DNA from: an uncultured Cellvibrionales bacterium
Lineage (GTDB): Bacteria; Pseudomonadota; Gammaproteobacteria; Pseudomonadales; Porticoccaceae
Length of the DNA stretch: 35,585 nucleotides
Reading direction: 5' to 3'
Assembly: GCA_913031145.1 (NCBI GenBank)
Contig: CAJWCO010000026.1
Span: 1-35,585 of the forward strand
Shown: piece by piece, positions 1-7,871 of the stretch
Numbering within the stretch: the first letter of the stretch is position 1
Layout of the letters: every line of letters begins with the position of its first letter
Made by a program: the position numbers and the translations under genes
Notes under the pieces: generated by a model
The model's input: only the letters and a program-made list of their open reading frames with translations
Databases searched by the model: none
Told to the model about the DNA's origin: nothing

Positions 1-561
1 GGGCTAAGACAAGCAACTGAGGTTGCTATACTCAACGCGAACTATATCGCCAAGCGCTTAGAGTCAAAGTACAGCATCTTATTTACAGGTTCCAATAATC
101 GTGTAGCTCATGAATGTATCGTTGATACTCGCGATATTAAGGAGCAAACGGGCGTTAGTGTTGACGATATTGCCAAGCGACTAATTGATTATGGGTTCCA
201 TGCTCCTACCATGTCTTTTCCAGTGGCTGGAACTTTAATGATAGAGCCCACTGAAAGCGAATCAAAGCGAGAAATAGACCGTTTCTGTGATGCTATGTTG
301 GCAATTGCGGATGAAGTTACTGAAGTTGCTGAAGGAAAGTACACCTTAGACGACAACCCTCTCGCTGGAGCACCCCATACAGCGGCTGTTGCAACTGCCG
401 ATGAATGGGCCCATGGTTATAGTCGCAGCAAAGCTATCTACCCATCAGAGTTTAGCCGGGCCAATAAATATTGGCCGCCGGTAGGGCGACTTGATAATGT
501 GTTTGGCGATCGTAATCTTGTGTGTTCATGTCCATCAATTAAGGATTACCAAGAGTCTTAA
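1..561 (+). CDS. gcvP: Glycine dehydrogenase (P-protein), C-terminal part
   Basis: This is the last 186 codons of the PLP-dependent P-protein of the glycine cleavage system, which decarboxylates glycine and passes the aminomethyl group to the lipoyl H-protein. The open frame enters from the window edge in frame 1, so the 5' part, including the PLP lysine, lies outside. Family-typical stretches are visible: [16 protein letters not shown], the [12 protein letters not shown] segment, and a C-terminal part with [19 protein letters not shown]. The stop is TAA at 559–561. The protein is about 950 residues in this family, so roughly one fifth is present. No gene follows in the same operon; the next element is a tRNA. 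Identification is secure from the conserved C-terminal block. Confidence 0.96.
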   Translation, partial: GLRQATEVAILNANYIAKRLESKYSILFTGSNNRVAHECIVDTRDIKEQTGVSVDDIAKRLIDYGFHAPTMSFPVAGTLMIEPTESESKREIDRFCDAMLAIADEVTEVAEGKYTLDDNPLAGAPHTAAVATADEWAHGYSRSKAIYPSEFSRANKYWPPVGRLDNVFGDRNLVCSCPSIKDYQES

Positions 562-923
562 AATTCCTAGCAAGCCATTATCATTGGTTAGGTATTTTAT
601 GGGCTGAAAAAAGCCTTAAATCTTTAGATAGCCACTGAAATTTTGTAGATAGTCTCTCTATGCATTTAACTTGGCTTTTAACAAGATTATATGTGGTTTC
701 AGATATGAGTATTTCATCTGAGAGATAAGAATAACCAGCCCTAATAGTTGAATACTATGTTGATGCCATGAATAGAGAATTAATACGCTCCCCATTATAA
801 ATTGAAGCATTCTATGTATATGGACAAGACTAGTGGGCAGGGAGTTAAAGCTATTGGTAATCATTCTCATATACTAGCACCTAAAAACTATACCTGCCGT
901 TCGATTAAACAAATTAAATTACA
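562..923. other. Intergenic stretch after gcvP
   Basis: This AT-rich stretch has no gene I can support. A weak stem GGCT/AGCC (602–605 with 612–615) followed by TTAAATCTTT could help end gcvP transcription, but four base pairs are too few to call a terminator. A 70-codon minus-strand frame at 658–870 has no recognisable motif or ribosome-binding site. Confidence 0.4.
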
Positions 924-952
924 TTGCTTTTAAAACATGCATTGTGTAAAGT
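924..952 (+). promoter_or_regulatory. Likely sigma-70 promoter of tRNA-Ser
   Basis: A -35 box TTGCTT (924–929), a 17-base spacer and a -10 box TAAAGT (947–952) lie just before the tRNA, which begins 17 bases after the -10 box. The GC-rich stretch after the -10 (tctgccgc) is typical of stable-RNA promoters. Seen by eye; not experimentally supported. Confidence 0.55.
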
Positions 953-968
953 TCTGCCGCTTCAAAAT

Positions 969-1059
969 GGTGAGGTGTCCGAGTGGCTGAAGGAGCACGC
1001 CTGGAAAGTGTGTAAGCGTTTGTAGCGTTTCGAGGGTTCGAATCCCTCTCTCACCGCCA
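969..1059 (+). tRNA. tRNA-Ser (anticodon GGA)
   Basis: This is a 91-base class II tRNA. The acceptor stem GGTGAGG pairs with TCTCACC, with one G:U pair. The anticodon stem CACGC/GTGTG encloses the loop CTGGAAA, giving anticodon GGA, which reads UCC/UCU serine codons. There is a long variable arm as expected for serine, a T arm with GGTTCGAATCC, discriminator G, and an encoded CCA end. A promoter-like sequence precedes it. An integrase remnant lies immediately downstream, so the 3' end of this gene probably served as a phage or island attachment site. Confidence 0.96.
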
Positions 1060-1115
1060 TATTCTTTCTTCAAAGTCTCTACAGCCCTTGTTAGCTCTCG
1101 TTTCTTACGAGACTG

Positions 1116-1382
1116 ATGAGGAGCCGTAGACAAGTGAGTAGACATTTTAGATACCCTAAATACACCTACCTTAAAGACAATAACTTTTATTTTTCTAGAT
1201 CAGTTCCTGTTGATCTTAGATGTTTCTATACAAGACCACGGATTGTCCAATCACTTAAAACCAACTCGCTACTAAGAGCTAAAACTGCATCCAAAGTCTT
1301 TGCATCTAAGCTTGATGATTATTGGTTAGGTTTGAGGTTAAAGACCCTAGATGTTCCTGCGGCACACCTACTCATTAAATGA
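1116..1382 (+). pseudogene. Truncated tyrosine-type integrase, N-terminal stub (DUF6538-like)
   Basis: This 88-codon frame resembles the first domain of island and phage integrases of the tyrosine recombinase class. It has a YxYLKDNNFYFSRSVP block (a variant of the usual YYFRRRVPxDL), then RPRIVQSLKT, then LDDYWLGLRL. The family runs to about 400–500 residues, with the catalytic R-H-R-Y domain at the C-terminus; here everything after residue 88 is lost to a TGA stop and I see no catalytic motif downstream. It starts 57 bases after the tRNA-Ser gene and points away from it, the usual arrangement for an integrase beside its attachment site. The start ATG at 1116 is uncertain. It cannot be active as read. 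It is the best evidence that 1060–2830 is an eroded genomic island. Confidence 0.6.
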
Positions 1383-1619
1383 CGATGCGCCCATTCATTA
1401 TCGTATTACAACTGCTCGAATATCCCCCCTACGTCGTTTTGCCAATAAGATAGATTAGCTTCCCCAACGATCTAAAGAACACAAGCCTTCAGGGATTTAA
1501 TCCCCCTACCTCCAACTAGCAGATACGGTCGTACTTTAAGGAAATAGTTTTGATATCTCTTTGATTACATAGTCGCTTCGAGTAACCTTAATGATCATTT
1601 GTCATGGAGAGACCCAGTT

Positions 1620-2123
1620 ATGGACATAGACTTGTTCGCAAAATACAACCGCAAAAATATTCAAGATAGGCAAACTGATACCTTAATTGGGCTTAGTAAA
1701 GGTCTGCTAGCCGACGGATCAGTCAACCAAAAAGAAGCCGAATATTTACACAACTGGCTGCTTCAAAATCGCCATACTAGCGATAACCCCATGATTCAGA
1801 ATCTCTTTGAAAAAATAGATCTCATGCTCGAAGATGGCGTTTTAGACGATGGGGAATCTCACGAGCTATTAGCTCTGCTTGGGAGCCTAACTGGCGAATC
1901 GGTTGCAACAGGCGAAGTCCCCAAGACGACTTCATTGCCTATCGATTTGCCGCCACCGTCGATAAATTTCAATGACTCAACCTTTATGTTTACTGGAACA
2001 TTTGTATTTGGCAACGTAGGGTTGACCTGTAGACTCTTCAATTTTAGCCGTATAAAAAGCGACTTTATCAATATAGTCTTGCTTATCGGGCCTCAAATCC
2101 AAAAGTGCCTCATAGCGGCTTAA
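1620..2123 (+). pseudogene. BRCT-domain protein, 3'-truncated by deletion
   Basis: Residues 1 to about 95 form a helical acidic region (DRQTDTLIGLSKGLLADG, VLEDG-like turns) like the N-terminal region of a family of island-encoded BRCT proteins. From about residue 118 the first strand of a BRCT domain appears (FMFTGTFVFG). A complete protein of this type would continue for some 80 more residues with the TGT/GG-x5-W BRCT motifs; here the homology stops near base 2010. The remaining codons to the stop at 2121–2123 read antisense through the opposing gene. ATG at 1620 is preferred because TGGAGAG lies 10 bases upstream; an in-frame TTG at 1599 is less likely. BRCT domains usually bind phosphoproteins or DNA ends in repair. 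The truncated product is probably non-functional. Confidence 0.6.
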
Positions 2124-2486
2124 GTTCTCACTATATTTGGCTGTCGGGATTGTCTTTAGCTCATCTAGCAAAACCTCTACCTCGTAGGCCGATTCCATTT
2201 CAGAAGGCTCTGCAAGCCATCTATCTGCTTGATAAACCGACGTTAAAAACCAAAATACTATTAGTAGTCCACGGTGAGGTTGCATCCCTGTTTTTTCTGA
2301 AAACCACCTTTTAGCTGGCGGTATTATTAGCAATGAGAAGCCCATCAGTGCAATTGATACAATAACTACGTTAGCGTCAACTACAACTACAACTGCAACT
2401 ACAACTGCCAAACCTAGCAATAAAGCACTTACAAAGAAATAAGCAACGTCTGTTAACCAGCTAATAAAACTTATCAGTACGCTCAT
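1977..2486 (-). pseudogene. Small membrane protein, probably 3'-truncated
   Basis: The reading frame encodes two to three hydrophobic segments: about residues 10–35, with a long valine-rich run, then about 38–55, then 70–85 (LLIVFWFLTSVYQ). An acidic helical tail follows with alternating short helices (LLDLRPDKQDYIDKVAFYTAKIEE). I do not recognise a named family. The start ATG at 2486 follows a purine-rich CCGGGG; an in-frame GTG at 2528 would add an implausible polar leader. The last 15 or so codons (QPYVAKYKC...) overlap the broken end of the convergent BRCT gene, so the true C-terminus was probably removed by the same deletion. It may still be expressed. The overlap of two convergent frames over about 150 bases is not a natural arrangement for intact genes. 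Confidence 0.45.
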
Positions 2487-2514
2487 AATTAACCCCGGCA
2501 ACCGTGCCGTTGAT

Positions 2515-2827
2515 TCACCTAGACTCACAGGATTTTGCTACAGCAATAGTCATTTTGAAGTCGGCATCAATGCCTGCAACTCTCTCAACCGCATGTTGTA
2601 TAGAATCGAAATCAGTTCTAAAACCCTTTTCGGTGATTAACCACATTGGCCCGCGACAGACTCACCGCCTCATGTAAAGTTCGCTCTAGGGATGGTGTGT
2701 CCTTAGCATAGATCATTGTGAGAATGTCAGAGGAGAAAGGTACGCTGGCATCAACAAGCTCTTTGACCCTATCCATAGGCCCTAACCATCGTGTTAGCCC
2801 TGTTTTGTAAATATCATGTCCGAATGA
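2515..2827 (-). pseudogene. T5orf172-domain (GIY-YIG-like) nuclease remnant
   Basis: Translating the minus strand from 2827 gives SFGHDIYKTGLTR, then GPMDRVKELVDASVPF, then MIYAKDTPSLERTLHEA, then RANVVNHRKGF. These are the successive blocks of the T5orf172/GIY-YIG-like domain (usual form: DVYKIGMTRRL, DPMDRVKELGDASVPF, SEDAPALE..LH, VN..RKEFF). After RKGF the frame hits TAG. The continuation DFDSIQHAVERVAGIDADF is in another frame, consistent with loss of one or two T from a TTTTT run. A TGA precedes SFG and the N-terminal GYVYV part is missing. The gene is therefore broken at both ends and inside. It belongs with the other remnants of the tRNA-Ser island. Found by hand translation and not covered by any long open frame. 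Confidence 0.6.
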
Positions 2828-2913
2828 TCAAACATTACTAATGATCTAACCATGTTTTTTGGTAAGAGAGGCCAATCTACATTCTGTGTCTTTATTACCC
2901 TAAGCAAGGGCTC

Positions 2914-3810
2914 TCAAGCGCTTGAGCTGGGCACATGCCCTTTGCTGGTCGTGGCCCTTGGGGATTCAGCGCGCACGGTCTCAATCTTTCCGGTGGCGGT
3001 TAACGAAGCTTGTTGTGCAGCAGATGCTGCCGCAGTTATACAAAACAGGGTCTTGCTATCAGCACCGCCCAACATACAGGCATAACAATTCTGACTAGTC
3101 TCTACACGCTTTAGTATCTCACCGCCCTCTGCCACTAAAATCACTTCATGACCGCGAGCATTGGCAACCCAAACCTGATTAAGGGCATTCAGGCAGATCC
3201 CATCGGGGCTGACATTCTTTAACTGCGCCCAAACACGCCGGTTACTCAAAGAGTTATCAGCGTTGATATCAAACGCGGTAAGGCAGCTCGCCAGAGTTTC
3301 GGCAACGATCAATGTTGATCCGTCTGGCGTGATCACGCTCCCGTTTGGAAAATGCATATCGGTTGCGGCGAGATGAACCGATCCGTCGGGCTCGACCCTG
3401 ACCAAATTGGCGGTGGGATGGTCATAAAGGACATCTTCACCCCTAGATCTGAATTCCGCGTCCAGGTCGAAACCAAAATTGCCGACCCATGCAACACCTC
3501 GTGCATCGACCACCATGTCGTTGCAAAGATGCTGAGTGAGTGCGCTGATATCGGCATGCAAAACCAGCCCGTTCGAGTCTAGTCGTTTTAAAGCACGCTC
3601 TTTCATGCTCACGACCAGCAGACGTCCGTCGGGTAACCATCCAAGGCCCGAGGGTTGATCGTCTAACTCTAACTCGATACGCACAGCACCACTTTCATCG
3701 ACAGACGAAACCGCATGCGCATAAAAGTCACTGAACCACAGGCGCCCTTCATGCCAACGTGGACCCTCGCCGAAATATAAGCCTTCTAATAATATAGTGG
3801 TATCACTCAT
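2914..3810 (-). CDS. SMP-30/gluconolactonase family hydrolase
   Basis: This 298-residue protein is the usual length for the SMP-30/Gnl/LRE six-bladed beta-propeller family, divalent-metal enzymes that hydrolyse lactones such as gluconolactone and related ring esters. Seen in the sequence: EGPRW with Glu15, LCNDM with Asn97, FPNG with Asn156, and SPDG with Asp203. Glu15, Asn156 and Asp203 correspond to the metal ligands of the family. No signal peptide is present, so it is probably cytoplasmic. It is divergent from the enoyl-CoA hydratase gene at 4031 with 220 bases between, so the two may share a control region. That pairing suggests small-molecule catabolism, but the substrate cannot be read from sequence. 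The start ATG has GAGAGG immediately upstream. Confidence 0.9.
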   Translation of the reverse strand: MSDTTILLEGLYFGEGPRWHEGRLWFSDFYAHAVSSVDESGAVRIELELDDQPSGLGWLPDGRLLVVSMKERALKRLDSNGLVLHADISALTQHLCNDMVVDARGVAWVGNFGFDLDAEFRSRGEDVLYDHPTANLVRVEPDGSVHLAATDMHFPNGSVITPDGSTLIVAETLASCLTAFDINADNSLSNRRVWAQLKNVSPDGICLNALNQVWVANARGHEVILVAEGGEILKRVETSQNCYACMLGGADSKTLFCITAAASAAQQASLTATGKIETVRAESPRATTSKGHVPSSSA

Positions 3811-4030
3811 GGCCTCTCACCGATTTTTACAGTCAAACATACCTCATTATGTCACTATTCGCAGCTAAAGCCTGCGTTTTAAAGTAAGGTAGATTTTCAA
3901 GCCATTTCCCTGCACATTTGGCTAGACTGTAGTTCGAAAGGTTACGAGGCTGACTAACGCGGCTCGTTAAAATGGAAAAATTCCTTACAAACCCCATCGC
4001 TGGTTATGGCTAAACATAGGGAAATGTGAA

Positions 4031-4786
4031 ATGAAGTATGAAACGCTCACTTTTAAGGTCGAAAAAAATACCGCTGTCATCACGTTAAATCGCCCAGATT
4101 CCGCCAACGCAATGAATGCCCAGATGATGGACGAATTGTTGCATATCTCTGTGCAGTGCGACACCAACCCAGAGGTTCGTGCGGTCTTATTTTTAGCTGA
4201 GGGGCCGATCTTTTGCGGCGGTGGCGATTTGCGCGCGTTCGTTGACGCAGGCGACGAAGTTAGCGTAAAACTCACAAAATGCGCGGCACGATTCCATTCA
4301 TCGATCGCTGTATTTACTCGAATGAAGGCTCCCATCATTGTTGCCGTAAACGGTATTGCCGCTGGGGGCGGTTTGAGTATCGTCACCATCGCCGATTATG
4401 TCGTAGCGGGCGAATCGGCTCAGTTTGTGGTTGCGTACACCGCCGCTGGGCTCTCGCCAGATGGCAGTGCAACATACCATTTGCCGCGGCGTATTGGCGA
4501 TAGCCGTGCGCGCGAATTGATGCTAACAAACCGATGGCTGGATTCCGCAACGGCCTTAGACTGGGGGCTGGTCAACCGTGTGGTTAGTGATAATGAGGTC
4601 GATCAAAGTGGTATTGATTTAGCGGCCTCTTTAGCCTCAGGGTCCTTACCTGCCATGGGCGCGGTCAAGGATTTATTGCGCGAGTCATATCACAATAGTC
4701 TGGAAACTCAAATGGAGCTCGAAGAAAAATCCATTGCGAAATTAGCGGGTAGCCCTGACGGGCAGGAAGGTATGAAGCCTCTTTAA
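4031..4786 (+). CDS. Enoyl-CoA hydratase/isomerase family protein
   Basis: This 251-residue crotonase-fold protein has the expected blocks: LNRPDSANAMNAQM near the start, FCGGGDLRAF (oxyanion-hole loop, near residues 58–67), then APIIVAVNGIAAGGGLSI, and AGLSPDGSATYHLPRRIG around residues 141–158. Where classical hydratases have a catalytic glutamate (PDGGGT context), this protein has SPDGSA with Asp144, the pattern seen in PaaG-type isomerases and relatives. Double-bond isomerase or another crotonase reaction is therefore as likely as hydration. It acts on acyl-CoA in the cytoplasm, in fatty-acid, aromatic or sterol breakdown. RBS AGGGA lies 9 bases upstream of ATG. Its divergent neighbour is an SMP-30 hydrolase. 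Confidence 0.9.
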   Translation: MKYETLTFKVEKNTAVITLNRPDSANAMNAQMMDELLHISVQCDTNPEVRAVLFLAEGPIFCGGGDLRAFVDAGDEVSVKLTKCAARFHSSIAVFTRMKAPIIVAVNGIAAGGGLSIVTIADYVVAGESAQFVVAYTAAGLSPDGSATYHLPRRIGDSRARELMLTNRWLDSATALDWGLVNRVVSDNEVDQSGIDLAASLASGSLPAMGAVKDLLRESYHNSLETQMELEEKSIAKLAGSPDGQEGMKPL

Positions 4787-5148
4787 ATAAACGCAAACCC
4801 CACTTCGGTCAGACTTGAGGCGGTCTGGAAATGACCAATATCTGGGATAGCTCCCAGAGCACATTGGCATACAATGGGGCTAACTGGCATGCCACGCGCT
4901 CGCACGCTTAACCACGCATATGGTGTAGGCATTGCTGTCCAATCGTCGAGGCCGCTCACGTATTAGGCGCATGGCTATGAATTTTGATAAACAGGCTTTA
5001 GCGATGTACACCGAAAAACTAGCAAAGGTACGTTTTTTACGGATACTAGTGGAGCGCTAACCTATCCGTTAGATCCGACAGACAACGATCAGCATCTAAA
5101 TCACGATAACTTTTAAACACACAGCGAGCGCCTGCAACGTGATCGACG
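4787..5148. other. Intergenic stretch between convergent genes
   Basis: This 362-base stretch separates the hydratase from the 3' end of the xylanase gene, which runs the other way. Only very short frames occur (for example 22 codons from the ATG near 4978) and none has a recognisable motif. An imperfect CAGAC/GTCTG stem near 4808–4828 lacks a T-run. I see no gene. Confidence 0.4.
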
Positions 5149-7287
5149 TTAAGGCGAAAGCGTTATTTGGGTCTGGTCACCTAAACTAAAGCGGATGACT
5201 TCAACACTGCCGTCTTCAGAGCCGATGCGTGCTTCGTACTCTCCCTTGAAACCGGTCAAAGAATACCTCCCTTGACGGTCTAACTGGGTGCTAATGTCGG
5301 TATGCCAATGCTGCTTGGTGAGATATAACCAGAGCCGCCCTCTCGAATTCGGCACACCGCTTCGATCGACTAAATGTCGTTCTAAAGGAATATCATTAGC
5401 GCTAACTTTACTGTTTTCAAAAAGCGTATAGACGTAGATCGAGGTGACACTTGGATGACTAAAATACTGCGTTAATGCTCGCTCCATCATCGTAGCTCGG
5501 ACATTTTCATCTGTTATGGTTTCACCTTTTATTTCAAATTCCGTGCCCACAAGTGGAACACCAAAATCACTAAAATAATCCAGTCGTTCTATGATCCTTT
5601 GAGGCGGTACGTCAGAAAAAAAACGGCTCTGAAACCCAATACCCTCGACAGCGCCTCCTCTTTCCAAAATCGTATTAATTCTCGTCTTAAAAGCCGACAA
5701 GTCAGGTGGAACGGTTCTATTCCGAGAATTTGAGATCATTTGATATTCGTTAATGAACATTTTCGCATTTGGTTCAAGGCTTTTTGCTTTCTGAAACCAA
5801 GAGACTTCTGCAGAAATAGCGTCGCCCAAACGAGCATTCACAGATGTACTGAGTTCACCTTTATGCATCGGCTCATTCAGCACGTCCCACTCGATTAAAT
5901 CGGGCCATTTGTTCATTTGAAAATCTATTATGTAATCGACGTAAATTAAAAGTTGGTCGGGTGACAAGTCACTCGGCGGGATATCTAACTCTGTCGCAAT
6001 AAAGTCTGAATTATACGCAGCGATTAGAGCCTGGTCAGATACCGATATGAGGGGTTCCATGTTGTTAAAGTCAGGCCACACCAAGGTATGCCCTCGAAGG
6101 GGAATACTCTGCGCATTTAACCATTCAGTTGCCGCTTCGGCGGAGCTAGTTAGAAACCTTCGTAACTTGTATTTGTGGCCATTGATCAGTCCCGCCCGAT
6201 TAAAGCCAAAATCAATATAGCTTTGTTTATAAAGATCAGGCGACGGATGCACAGGGTCTGTAGAGTTACCCGCTAAGAGTTTAGATTCGACTTGGCCGCC
6301 GAAACCGAAAGCGTGATTCACCAACCGAAAATTCACCTCTACATTTTTTGCTGGCGCTCCGTCGCTGTCTAACACTTGAATTTGCGACGATGACATTCTA
6401 TGGCTTGCGATTCGCTGTCGGGCTTGTGTTCGCCATGACTCGGTTGAGCACTGAATCGAGTTAACAAGATCAACAATACCCGTCAAGTTCGTTCCAGACA
6501 TATCGTTTGGTACCACGCTGTCTGCCCCAGTACTTCCACAAGGTGGGGTTTCCGTGCAGTAAACTGCTAGATCTGTAACCAAGTCGTCATAGAATACGCC
6601 TTGCTTGTTGATGATCTCACAGTGGGTGCTGGCATTTAATGGCGACACATCGACCGAATATTGATCTCCATTTTCGAAGCCATAAGAGAAGTTAAATGTA
6701 CCAGCCTGCACAATCGGTCTTTGTTCCACCGTTTCGCCATCTACAGATAGGCGCAACGACAAACCCTCTGCCACGGGTCCTTTTAATTTACCGTGAAGGG
6801 AAAACGTCGGCTTAGGCGTAAGATCAGACAGCTTTTGCGAAACGTCTGTAAGGCCACTACTTTGGGTAGTAATACTCTCCAAGAGCGACTCCCCTCGTAG
6901 TCCAAAGAGAAAACGTAAAATGATTAAACCATCGGTGTCAGGTGCTATATTGCCGTCAGCATCAATATCAATGTTATTACCCAGCGTCGCTATTTTAGCC
7001 TCAATTTCGGATGGTTCCGCGGAGTCAGCATCTGTCGCCACGACCCCCGCGACCAACTCGCTGCCCGTCACTCCATACAAATGCCGTAACAACAGAAGAC
7101 CATCGGTTAGAGCGTCGTAGCTACCATTTCCATCGAGATCTATAGAGAGTGGTCCAGCGATCGATTCGTTTACAGGTTGTGGTACCGCGTCATTCGGTTC
7201 AGTGGTAATTCCGTGAAGCGGCACGCTGAAACAGCCTATCAAGACGAATGCTTTAAACGCGAAGAATTTTAGGTGTTGTCTATCCAT
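5149..7287 (-). CDS. GH10 endo-beta-1,4-xylanase-type glycosidase with Ca-binding repeats
   Basis: This 712-residue exported glycoside hydrolase uses the retaining mechanism on xylan or related beta-1,4-glycans. The start ATG at 7287 opens a short signal peptide; LIGC near residues 17–20 could be a lipobox. An in-frame TTG at 7305 is less likely. Next come two dockerin-like EF-hand repeats (about 50–125) with DLDGNGSYDALTDGLLLL and DIDADGNIAPDTDGL, then a beta-rich region with a Cys pair, then the GH10 barrel (about 315–650). In the barrel, HTLVWP, WDVLNEP with acid/base Glu472, and VGTEFEIKG with nucleophile Glu583 are visible. A short beta tail (about 660–712) follows. No carbohydrate-binding module of a family I recognise is present. 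It stands alone, 584 bases downstream of the M4 protease on the same strand. Confidence 0.93.
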   Translation of the reverse strand: MDRQHLKFFAFKAFVLIGCFSVPLHGITTEPNDAVPQPVNESIAGPLSIDLDGNGSYDALTDGLLLLRHLYGVTGSELVAGVVATDADSAEPSEIEAKIATLGNNIDIDADGNIAPDTDGLIILRFLFGLRGESLLESITTQSSGLTDVSQKLSDLTPKPTFSLHGKLKGPVAEGLSLRLSVDGETVEQRPIVQAGTFNFSYGFENGDQYSVDVSPLNASTHCEIINKQGVFYDDLVTDLAVYCTETPPCGSTGADSVVPNDMSGTNLTGIVDLVNSIQCSTESWRTQARQRIASHRMSSSQIQVLDSDGAPAKNVEVNFRLVNHAFGFGGQVESKLLAGNSTDPVHPSPDLYKQSYIDFGFNRAGLINGHKYKLRRFLTSSAEAATEWLNAQSIPLRGHTLVWPDFNNMEPLISVSDQALIAAYNSDFIATELDIPPSDLSPDQLLIYVDYIIDFQMNKWPDLIEWDVLNEPMHKGELSTSVNARLGDAISAEVSWFQKAKSLEPNAKMFINEYQMISNSRNRTVPPDLSAFKTRINTILERGGAVEGIGFQSRFFSDVPPQRIIERLDYFSDFGVPLVGTEFEIKGETITDENVRATMMERALTQYFSHPSVTSIYVYTLFENSKVSANDIPLERHLVDRSGVPNSRGRLWLYLTKQHWHTDISTQLDRQGRYSLTGFKGEYEARIGSEDGSVEVIRFSLGDQTQITLSP

Positions 7288-7871
7288 AATGCAGTCTGAA
7301 ACCAATCGGTTTGTGAATCAAGCGAATGCATCAACTATTTGCAGGTGCAAGGAGCAATTAGCGGCAAGCAATCGCAACGCCCCTGTAAATGTTACCCACA
7401 TTAAGCAGCGCAAATTGCCATTTGCCGTAATGTCGACTTTAGGGCTAAGATTAAACATACCAAAAAGACATTAATACTATAATATATATGCATTTGCATA
7501 ATGCTGGAGCTCACCGTGTATTGCGTCCGTCGGGGTTACGGCCCCACCACTTCAAGACATTTACCATTTCAGTAATGGATGTAATCTTGGGTTTCACTTC
7601 ACTCGCCGGTATTACTATTGCGAAAGATGATATGAGCGATCGATAAGCACGAAGAAACTGCTCAGAAACCAAAGAACAAGCCGAACCCCTCTTAATCCTA
7701 TTTAAGGTTTTTTTAAGGAGCCATCCCAGGCTCCTTCTTTTTGTCTGCAAGAAATACCCAAAAAACGCCTTTATCGTAGCCGTAGCGACACATGGATGTT
7801 CCCCGCTTTCTCAGGCGGACTTTCCGCTACTAACAACGCATGCTTGCCAATGCTAGTGGATCTAATGGCAG
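7288..7871. other. Intergenic stretch between GH10 and M4 genes
   Basis: This 584-base stretch includes the GH10 5' leader. A TATAAT box at 7478–7483 on the plus strand is followed about 230 bases later by a strong plus-strand terminator (7715–7745), which could frame a small RNA. The -35 region is poor and I find no convincing protein. A 79-codon minus-strand frame at 7511–7750 starts on TTG inside the hairpin and is not credible. The part 7746–7871 holds a short GCGGA/TCCGC hairpin but no T-run for M4 termination. Confidence 0.45.
7715..7745 (+). terminator. Rho-independent terminator, plus strand
   Basis: The stem AAGGAGCC (7715–7722) pairs perfectly with GGCTCCTT (7729–7736) around a six-base loop and is followed by CTTTTTGT. 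On the minus strand the hairpin is followed by A residues, so it should act only on plus-strand transcripts. No plus-strand gene precedes it, which is why it is unusual. Confidence 0.65.

Noticed and set aside
658-870. 70-codon minus-strand frame after gcvP
   Set aside because: AT-rich random-looking composition, no motif and no initiation signal.
930-1145. Minus-strand 71-codon frame containing GERGIRTLETLQTLTHFPGVLLQPLGHL
   Set aside because: It is the antisense of the tRNA-Ser gene; such frames are a well-known false annotation.
3117-3126. TCTCACCGCC, a ten-base match to the tRNA-Ser 3' end, and a nine-base match at 2661–2669
   Set aside because: Too short to be an attachment repeat; the first lies inside the intact SMP-30 coding sequence.
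7511-7750. 79-codon minus-strand frame
   Set aside because: It starts on TTG, runs through the terminator hairpin and shows no motif or ribosome-binding site.
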